From Seminavis robusta (Eukaryota > Bacillariophyta > Bacillariophyceae > Naviculales > Naviculaceae): a stretch of DNA of 64,000 bases. The stretch is from assembly GCA_903772945.1 (NCBI GenBank), contig CAICTM010000470.1, positions 1 through 64,000 of the forward strand, in the 5' to 3' direction. Both the position numbers and the translations under genes were made by a program. Shown in pieces: positions 45,501 to 54,058 of the stretch (positions are counted from its first letter, which is position 1; each line of letters starts with the position of its first letter). The notes under the pieces were generated by a model, which saw only the letters and a list, made by a program, of their open reading frames with translations, was not told the DNA's origin and made no database searches.

Positions 45501-48171
45501 AAGAGCTGTGACAACAGTGTTGTGGAGTGTTGTGATGAGTCTGACTGTTCCAGCGATTCTACTTGCTCAGCGAACGTCTGCTTGAATTTTGGAACTCTGC
45601 GCTTTACCCTTAGCTGGATCGGAGATGGTAAGTCAACTTTGATGAATATTTGAGTGTTTGATGCGGTATCATTGACATTGGCCCGTCTTCCACCATTTTA
45701 GACGATCTTGATCTCCATCTTCTGACTCCAGGAAAAGTTGAAATTTACTTTTGGTCGCCAAGTGATTCTGAAAGTGGAGGCCAGATGGACCATGACGATA
45801 TTCCGGCACTCGGCGACACAGGGCTACACGTGGAGAACATATTCTTCCTCCAAGGTAGCACACCTCCAGCTGGGGAGTACACTTACTGGGCCGAAAACTT
45901 CTTCCAACAGGGTGGAGTGGACGACTGGACGCTAGAAGTTTTCCTTGAAGAAGAGCTTGTCAGTAGAAACAGTGGTACAGCAGAGGGCAACAACATTTCG
46001 CCGCAGTTTACATACATCATACCTGGTACAGCTGCACCAACGACAACTCCAGGTGCACCCACTGAGACTCCAACCGAAGCACCCACAGGTACACCCACTG
46101 AGACTCCAACAGAAACTCCAACCGAAGCACCCACAGATACACCCACTGAGATTCCAACAGAAACGCCAACAGGAGCTCCAACAGAAGTACCAAACGAAGC
46201 ACCCACGGAAACTCCAACAGGATCACCCACAGGTACACCCACTGAGACTCCAACCGAAGCACCCACAGGTACACCCACTGAGACTCCAACAGAAACTCCA
46301 ACCGAAGCACCCACAGGTACACCCACTGAGACTCCAACAGAAACGCCAACAGTAGCTCCAACAGAAATACCAAACGAAGCACCCACGAGACTCCAACAGA
46401 AATACCAACCGAAGCACCCACTGAGACTCCAACAGGATCACCCACAGGTACACCCACTGAGACTCCAACCGAAGCACCCACAGGTACACCCACTGAGACT
46501 CCAACAGAAACTCCAACCGAAGCACCACAGGTACATCCACGAGACTCCAACAGAAACGCCAACAGAGCTCCAACAGAAATACCAACCGAAGCACCCACTG
46601 ACAGTCCAACAGGAACCCCAACCGGTACACCCTCGGACCTCCAACAGGAGCTCCCACAGCACACCAACCGGCATTCCAACAGGAACTCCAACAGGGACCC
46701 CCACTGACGCACCAACAGGGACTCCCACTGGTGCACCAACAGGAACTCCGACAGGAACACCGACTGGTACACCCACGGACCTTCCAACAGGAGCTCCCAC
46801 AGGCACACCAACCGGCACACCAACAGGAACTCCAACAGGGACTCCCACTGGTGCACCAACAGGAACTCCGACAGGAACTCCCACTGGTGCACCAACAGGA
46901 ACTCCGACAGGAACTCCAACCAGTACACCCACGGACCTTCCAACAGGAGCTCCCACAGGCACACCCACCGACAGTCCAACCGAAACTCCAACGGAAGCAC
47001 CAACAGAGACTCCAACCGAAATACCAACCCCATTTTATATTTCGCCAACATATACCCCACTTTATTACTACCCAACACCTGTCCCATATGACTCCCCAAC
47101 ACCTGTCCCATATGACTCTCCAACGCCTGCCCCAGCCCCAGGTGACACCATGGAAATAGGTTGCTTAGGTGCTTCCTCGGTATCTGTTGGATCAAGCACT
47201 TCTGGTACAACAGATGGGGCGCAAACATTCTCAATACAAGCTTGTGGCGAGGCTAAGTCCTACAATGCAGTTGCTGGGGTCTGGTTTTCAGTGGATGGCA
47301 ATGGTGGCGCCTGGGATGTGAGCTTGTGCAACTCAGGTTATGATACGATGGTACGTATTTGCAAATTAATAGGAGGGGACATATGCATCTCAGGATGGGT
47401 GGAAAGATGACAATTGGACTAATTCTTTTGCTGGTCCTGCAGGTGTCAGTTTGGTCAGGTGATTGTTCCAGCCTGAGCTGTGTTACTGGCAATGATGACT
47501 TCTGCGGGCTTCAGTCAACACTTTCATTTAATTCTGTTGTCGGTGTTGCCTATTCAATCTTTGTGTATGGATGGGATGGTGACACTGGCCCATACACATT
47601 GGAGATTTCGGAGCCAACACCTTTCCCATTCGACTCACCCACACCAGCCCCAAACAACATTCCTGTGCCCATGCCTACAGGACGGCGCCGCTTGGAAAAG
47701 GGTGACGAAGAGACTGTTCTCGAGTCGGAATCAAGGCAACTTGCAGAGACAGAACCTCTTGAAAATGCCGAGGACATTATTGATATCTTCGTTGATTGCA
47801 CCATTGTTTCATCGAAGAAGCCTATGACAGACCCGGAGTTTGGAGATGATCAGAAGGGCTGGAAGACAGATGATTCCATTTGTAGCAAGTTGGTGTGGGT
47901 GTCCTACAACGCCAAGTTCAAGAACCGTGGAGGCTATTTCATTGGGGAACAACACCTTTGGATGGATTTGGTGATTGAAGGACGCTATCACATTCTCAAA
48001 GAGTTTGTAGAGAAGAACAGGAGCCTGTGGTTAGAAGACCCCGATCCTATCCGTGTGGAAGCCTTCAGAATTCTCTCCGGCATCATCCATGACAAGACCG
48101 AACGGGAAATCACACTTTATGCGAAGCAGCTTGCAAAGCGCCTGAGCGTCTTAACGTCGTCGGACTCATAG
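39572..48171 (+). CDS. giant secreted LRR-mucin protein with duplicated YfaP/PPC-like modules
   Basis: Eight exons by eye: 39572-40203, 40292-41584, 41657-41762, 41834-44197, 44272-44861, 44955-45627, 45702-47350, 47443-48171. This is about 2,680 codons. A signal peptide ([15 protein letters not shown]) and LRR cap ([17 protein letters not shown]) lead into about 20 LRRs of 24 residues. Long P/S/T linkers follow, then twice a Cys module ([18 protein letters not shown]), a YfaP/DUF2135-like sheet domain ([18 protein letters not shown]) and a PPC-like domain ([25 protein letters not shown]). The C-terminal ~130 residues are unique ([15 protein letters not shown]). No membrane segment was seen. 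Exon 4 has a net frame change inside its PT repeat (43.43-43.79 kb), so the model joins two frames there: real decay, a hidden intron or a sequence error. An extracellular adhesive or wall role is inferred. Confidence 0.7.
40403..40978 (+). repeat. 288-bp tandem duplication of four LRRs
   Basis: Positions 40491 and 40779 both begin ATTGGGAACTTGGTGTCG, and the sequence repeats for 288 bases (96 residues, four 24-residue LRRs) with few differences, mostly silent. It keeps the reading frame and shows how the LRR block grew. Confidence 0.85.
43290..43830 (+). repeat. PTAS/PTES minisatellite in coding sequence
   Basis: Units of 12-24 bases such as CCAACAGCAAGCCC and ACGGAA(T/C)CACCAAC alternate. 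Several units lack one or two bases (for example AAGCCGACG near 43430 and AAGCCTACG near 43695), which shifts the frame. All three forward frames are stop-free through most of the block. Read in one frame it gives PTASPTE, in another QQALRNHQ. Confidence 0.85.
43800..46055 (+). repeat. 1430-bp tandem duplication including introns
   Basis: 43800-44625 and 45230-46055 correspond at a constant offset of 1430 bases. They include the Cys module, the intron at 44198-44271 (identical in the copy at 45628-45701 as read), and the whole YfaP-like exon start. Coding differences are few (for example FECQLRSC versus FDCQLKSC). Intron identity means the event is very recent or the copies are being homogenised. 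Confidence 0.92.
46050..47030 (+). repeat. PTET/PTGT 12-bp minisatellite
   Basis: Almost 1 kb of 12-base units (CCCACTGAGACT, CCAACAGAAACT, CCCACAGGTACA, CCAACCGAAGCA) encode P-T-x-T/A repeats. In the middle (about 46385-46680) the frame slips into Q/H/P-rich readings and then returns, with no stop and no net change across the exon. Higher-order units of about 36-72 bases are visible. Confidence 0.9.
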
Positions 48172-49118
48172 TTTTTCTGATTGAAGGCAGCAGATTGCTG
48201 TCTGGCTAGCAAAACATTGTGCTGTGTACTTTTACTATATAAAGATAATCTGTTACAACATCTGTTCCAACATTTATAGTTTGGCTCAATAGCTTCAGCC
48301 CTTCAGGAGGCGGGCACTTCCAGATGAACAGTGGGACAAAAGGAACGTGCTGCGACTTCATATCTTAGACGAGGCGGTCACATTCTACTATGCTGAGTTG
48401 CGCATTAGCTGCCGGGAGAAACTTTGTGCATGCAGGATCAGCCATGGTGGAGACAGAAGACGTTTGACGGGCCGAATAAGAACCAGTTACTGTGTGCATC
48501 GTTCGTGCATATGCCGCAACTGCTCAACAACCATATTTTGATGGGGCTGAAGCAGGAAGGTAAAATATGTTTCCTCAGTCAGCCCGCCTGCAAGCGATGG
48601 CCTGAGAGGTGTTGGCACCGCGAATTCCACGACGGCATTGCAGCGTGGAGGCTGGTGCGGGACTGGCTTGTGACGCACACCTCATTTTTTCGCAAAGATA
48701 AGTCAGCGGGAGCTGCGATACCTCGGCAGAAAGACAGATAGAAGAAGGAGGATCATGTTCGAGATTGCAACCATCTTTCAAGCCAGCCCTGGCGACAACA
48801 CCCGACTACGTCATGTGTTGCCGCCCGGTATGATTCATTCCCTCATTGCAACCTTCTTTTTATTAAGCTAGCCCTGGCGACAACACCCGACTACGTCGTG
48901 TGTTGCCGCCCGCTACTCTATAATTTACCAGCTGCCATTCCCTTATTGTAACTCTAACCTTTACAGCTCCTGCTGGCTTATTGTGCTGTTGTGCTGATTG
49001 CACTAACCTTAAATATTAATGATTTATTCCTACCCCTAACTTGTATTGAACCATCAATGTTCAGTTTTGTTGGCTTATGACTATCTCTATCCTTATACTT
49101 TGGCTTCTGGGGAATAGG
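48172..49118. other. intergenic, with an 85-bp direct repeat
   Basis: CCCTGGCGACAACACCCGAC followed by TACGTC(A/G)TGTGTTGCCGCCCG occurs at about 48785 and 48870. Short frames at 48347-48745 look weakly protein-like but show no domain. The stretch ends at the inner edge of the right large repeat. Confidence 0.45.
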
Positions 49119-51742
49119 AAATTCGGCTTTTTTTCAGCGGTAGTCTCCTGTTTCCTCAGTTTGCTCGCTACTTTAGATGCAATCCAGCCATTGTATAGCC
49201 AGCTACGGTAGGTACCGTAGGCAGAGAGTTACATCGATCCGTGACAGTGGCAACAGTACCGAACACACTCAGGTTCCGCTTTACTGGCTACACTCCGTTG
49301 CCAGTACCTTGCATTGGATCCTTATGACGAATACATGCACAACCGAACATTGTCAATCCAGCCACCGTAGCCAGTTACAGTAGACTTCATCGATCAGTGA
49401 CAGTGGCAACAGTACTGAACACACTCAGGTTCCTCTTTGCTCGCTGCACTCGGTTACCTCACATTGGATCCTTATGATGAATACATGCACAAAACCGACT
49501 ATTGTTAATCCAGCCATTGTAGTCGGCTACCGTACAGTTACATCGGCGACAGTGTCAACAGTACCGAACACACTCAGGTTCCGTTTGCAGACTACACTCC
49601 GTTGCCGGTATCTTGTATTGGATCCTTATGACGAATAGACTACATGCACAACCGAACATTATGAATCCACCCATTGTAGCCGGCTGTGGTATAGCTACAT
49701 CGACGACAGTGGCAACAGTACCAAAAGTTCGGCTTTGCTCGCTACGGTTACCGGTACCTCGCATTGGATCCTTTTGACGAATGCATGCACAACAGAATAT
49801 TGTCAATCCAGCCATTGTAGCCAGTTACCGTCGAGTTACATCAATCGGTGACAGTGGCAACAGTACCGTACACACTCAGGTTCCGTTTTACTGGCTACAC
49901 TCCGTTACCGGTAACATGCATTGGATCCTTATGACGAATACATACACAACCGAACATTGTCAATCCAGCCATCGTAGCCAGTTACAGTAGAGTTCATCGA
50001 TCAGTGACAGTGGCAACAGTACCGAACACACTCAGGTTCGACTTTGCTCGCTGCACTCGGTTACCTCGCATTGGATCCTTATGACGAATACATGCACAAA
50101 ACCGACTATTGTTAATCCAGCCATTGTAGTCGGCTACCGTACAGTTACATCGGCAACAGTGTCAACAGTACCGAACACACTCAGGTTCCGTTTGCAGACT
50201 ACACTCCGTTGCCGGTATCTTGCATTGGATCCTTATGACGAATAGACTACATGCACAACCGAACATAATGAATCCACCAATTGTTGCCGGCTGCGGTATA
50301 GCTACCCATCCCGACGACAGTGGCAACAATACCGAAAGTTCGGCTTTGCTCGCTACGGTTACCGGTACCTTGCATTGGATCCTTATGACGAATACATGCA
50401 CAACCGAACATTGTCAATCCAGCCATCGTAGTCAGCTATCGTAGAGTTCATCGATCGGTGACAGTGGCAACAGTACCGAACACACTCAGGTTCCGCTTTA
50501 CTGGCTACACTCCGTTACCAGTACCTTGCATTGATCCTTATGACGAATACATGCACAACCGAACATTGTCAATCCAGCCATGTTGTAGCCGGCTACCGTA
50601 GAGTTCATGATCAGTGACAGTGGCAACAGTACCGAACACACTCAGATTCGACTTTGCTTGCTGCACTCAGTTACCTCGCATTGGATCCTTATGACGAATA
50701 CATGCACAAAACCGAATATTGTTAATCCAGCCATTTACCGCAGTGCCGTAGTCTAGAGTGGCAACAGTACTTGATTTGCGCATACAGGAAAATGGGTACC
50801 GACACAGGAATCACCACCAAAACAGTAGGAAATAACAAGAAGGGATGAATCCGGTAGAGGATCCACTCTCTGTGTGTTGTCGAGTAGCTAGCCTTGCTCC
50901 TGTTCCCTTTCAATGACTCGACGACGATCCGTTCAGGCTGTGGTAGGCTGGAGTTAACAGTCTCCTCCTAGTGTAGCCTCTCCTCTTCTTGTTCTCCGGA
51001 GCGACGATCGTTCGTTCGACAATGGGATTTCCTCGGCCGTCAGCAGTTACAGCAGAGAAAACAACAAATAGATATGAGTTTTGTTTTCTGTGCTCAACTG
51101 CAGACGACCGGAGACTTACTCTTGTTTTTCAAATTGCACCAACTTGGCCTTCATGGGCCGAGAACTGACTGCCATCCCATGGTCCATAAGATTCAATGAG
51201 GAATGGCTTTCGCTTCTGCACCAAAGAAAGCCGGCTTGAGTGAGGCTTGGATAACAGAGGGAGGATAACAGAGGTGCGACCGATTGATTCGATTCGAATA
51301 ATTAAAACAACTCACCTGTTGACGGCCGAGATCTGACTGCCTGCCCATGGTCCATAGAAATGAATGAGGGATGGCTTTCGAATCTGCACCTTCAATTCGA
51401 TCGATTGATCGATTCGATTCAACATTGTTGTCGGCCAAGCTTGGATTTACCTCCTGTTTACCATACGAATTCAATGAGGGAGAGAAGTCAGTGCTGCGCC
51501 TTCAATAATGGACTTTCGCTCGACGTCGACTGGGGGACGATCGGTTTATCCTTAACCTTAGCAACTTCATCCACGAATCGATCTAAAAATTTCGAAAGGG
51601 AACTTGTTACTTAAAGATACACATGACCGTTGATTCTGCAACTGAAGTGCGGGTACACTAATTTACACAGTAAACGCGAGCCAATCGATTTCAGAGTGCA
51701 ACTGAGGGGGTAACCAAAAGGAGCGTGGTCTGGGAGACCAAA
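49119..51742 (-). repeat. large repeat, copy 2 (inverted relative to 20131-22680)
   Basis: Reverse complement of copy 1. The inner edge AAATTCGGCTTTTTTTCAGC is at 49119 and the outer edge GGTCTGGGAGACCAAA ends at 51742. It holds about ten ~150-base units (GGATCC marks near 49317, 49467, 49619, 49767, 49923, 50076, 50226, 50376, 50529 as GATCC only, and 50685) against six in copy 1, and lacks the MITE. In its own orientation it is flanked by CTATT on one side and CCTATT one base beyond the other edge, a possible target duplication of this copy alone. Confidence 0.85.
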
Positions 51743-51961
51743 TAGCATTAAAGGGGTTGAGAACTCAGGCAGTTTACCTGCCGAGGTAAAGATCCCCGTC
51801 CACACCAACCAAAAGGTGCAGTACAGTATTATGCCGCCCACTACGAACCAGCACATGCCCTTTCCTAGCACAGATGTCCTCCTCCTCCTACTAACAACCT
51901 TAGCTCCCCTGCCCCCCTGACCATTGCTTGGTTAGTTAGCCATAGTACAGCGGCAAAGAAG

Positions 51962-53505
51962 ATGTCAGACCAGACCAACACAAGGTCCCCCCATGTTCCT
52001 GCCTCCACAACGACGCGTCAATCAAGGCCACGGCGGTCACAGTCGTTGCCTCGACAGCAAGGGCAGCACAATCTCAAGGTCCCCCGATCAAGTCTGTTTT
52101 CCACTGCCATTGGAGCTGTGGTAAACCCCGTGCTGGATGGTGTGGATATCGATGGAGTGGTGCAACGAGTGGACTTTAATGAGGTGGTCAGTAAAATTGA
52201 TTGGAATGCTATTGTCGATGAAATTGATTTTAACAATCTGCTCGACAAGATTGATTTGGATGTCCTGATAGACAAGCTAGATGTCAACAGAGTGGTGGAC
52301 CGGGTGGATGTGAATGCTGTGCTTGAGCGATCCAATTTGAAACAAATCATTGCCAGGTCCAGTAAGTTAGTTTGTTTCCACCTGCATGAATGATCAAGTC
52401 CAAAAGGTCTCTGGGCTTGACACTTGAAAAAGAAATAATTCACTCACCTTTATTAATTGTTGCTCGACGCTCTCAATGTACGTCAGCATCGGGGATGTTT
52501 TCCATTGTAATCAATAGATTTCGGGCGATTTGTATCAAAGTGGATCAAATTGTTCAGCGCACTGGTCGATGTGCATGGTGTTGCTGTGACAAGCAAAAAA
52601 GAAAATGGACTTTGCCACCCAAGCCCACTGTTCGGCCATTGGGGCATAGAAAAGAGTACCTTGCAGATGTACGAGAACGCAAGGCAATGAAATGCCCCAA
52701 AAAGTCCACCCTCTTGGCACAGGCTGTTCAAGGCAGAAATGCTGGAACCTTCTCTCGTTTTTTGGCCTATGCCATTGACAAGGGGCTGACACTTGCCTTT
52801 GCCATGCTATTGATTCTCGTGGTCAATGCTCTGATTGCCCTGATACCAAAAGAGATCTCAGACGAAGCAGTGGAGGCTGTTTCAGATGGGAACTTGACGT
52901 CGGAAGAAGCGGCCATCCTCACTGAGCAAGAGCAGCAAGAGGACCAGGCGAGATTCTTAGTCTCTGTCGGGATCCCGCTCGCAGCTGTCAACCTGTGTGC
53001 TTTTGTTTTTGATGCGTTGTTCATGATCACGCTTGGGAGTACCATTGGAAAGGGATTCATGGGGCTGACAGTCATCGATTCTCGAAACGGCAAGATTGGG
53101 CACGTGACTATTTACCAAGCAATCTTGAGATCCTTTCTTACCAATATCCTGACTTTCTTTTTTGTTTGGATTGCGACCATTTTCTCATTGATCCGAGAGG
53201 ATCGGAGAGGCCTCGCAGACCTACTGTGCGGAACAACAATCATCTACGCCTGGGACGCAAAAAGCTATCGAATGGCCACTGATGAAATGTCCCGCGAAGA
53301 TCAATTTGGAGGACTAGATTTTGCGTCCATGGACTTTGGGGGCACGGATGATCTGGAGAGCCAAGCAGCAGATTACCGGTATTCTACACCTGCAACAAAA
53401 TCAACCCCGCCAATGTACTATGATTCTCGACAACAAACTGGGATGCACAATCGCTCAGGTGTAAAATCGAGAGCTGTCCGTGCAAGCGGCGTTTATCATG
53501 CATGA
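51962..53505 (+). CDS. RDD-family membrane protein with N-terminal VD-repeat
   Basis: Two exons, 51962-52361 and 52487-53505 (donor A|GTAAGT, acceptor GTCAG|CATCG), agree in phase and give 472 residues from ATG 51962. Residues ~58-125 are about seven 11-residue repeats of the form (V/I)D-x-n-x-(V/L)(V/I)(D/E)-x-(V/I), for example DFNEVVSKIDWNAIVDEIDF. A basic Cys-rich link (CAWCCCDKQKRK) follows, then the RDD domain: FSRFLAYAIDKGLTLAFAML, a second helix (VNLCAFVFDALFMITLG), GFMGLTVIDSRNGKIG, and FFFVWIATIFSLIREDRRGLADLLCG. The tail is soluble. The VD repeat joined to RDD is the layout of actinobacterial RDD proteins. Function is unknown; transport or membrane stress roles are proposed for the family. 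Confidence 0.85.
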
Positions 53506-54058
53506 TGTGATGGTCCGATCCATGAACTCCACACACATATTTCGCCTGCAAAATTTGATGGCTGGAGTTCACAACAGGGGCAACTCACGGTGTTGTCTTT
53601 CTAGATCGGAAGGCGGAACGAGCAGAGTTTACCGTCAACGATCACGAATAGCGATGCAACCGTAATGTTACATCCGACGATCGAAGAATAGAATCTTCGT
53701 TTTTACAAAGTCAGTCCGCTTTCAAACTCTACCAGGCATACAATAATGACAAAGCCCGCAGCCATGACTTTGGACTGTTTTGCTACGGAGCTGATACAAC
53801 TAGTTTGCTGCACCATTAGGCAAATACTGTGCCTAGTACCGGTATTGGATCGGATGCACGTACTGACCCCTCCGTGAACAAACAAATTCAGCAGCAGATG
53901 CAAATGATTCGAGCTGCAACCACAGCTTCTACCCAATGCTTGGATCTAGCGGCTTTGAGTCAGGGCGGCTTTGAGTCAGGGCGGCTTTGAGACTGTTGTT
54001 GGCAGGGCCTTACCAGATCGCATTTTGGTTGATTCAATACATTCCTATAGACAGCTAG
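53506..54058. other. intergenic between convergent genes
   Basis: Contains a direct repeat GCGGCTTTGAGTCAGG in tandem at about 53950-53985. No coding signal was found. The 3' ends of the RDD gene and the following minus-strand gene face each other here. Confidence 0.4.

Noticed and set aside
45883-46968. Long minus-strand frames of repeated VGVSVGV / VGVPVGA
   Set aside because: They are the reverse complement of the PT minisatellite, which is stop-free on both strands because of its 12-base period. Exon phases and domains support the plus strand.
48347-48745. Short plus-strand frames with protein-like words
   Set aside because: No start context, domain, intron signal or similarity to neighbouring genes could be seen.
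20131-51742. One giant TIR transposon with target duplication
   Set aside because: The sequences just outside the two outer edges do not match at any length I can align, so this was kept only as one hypothesis among three.
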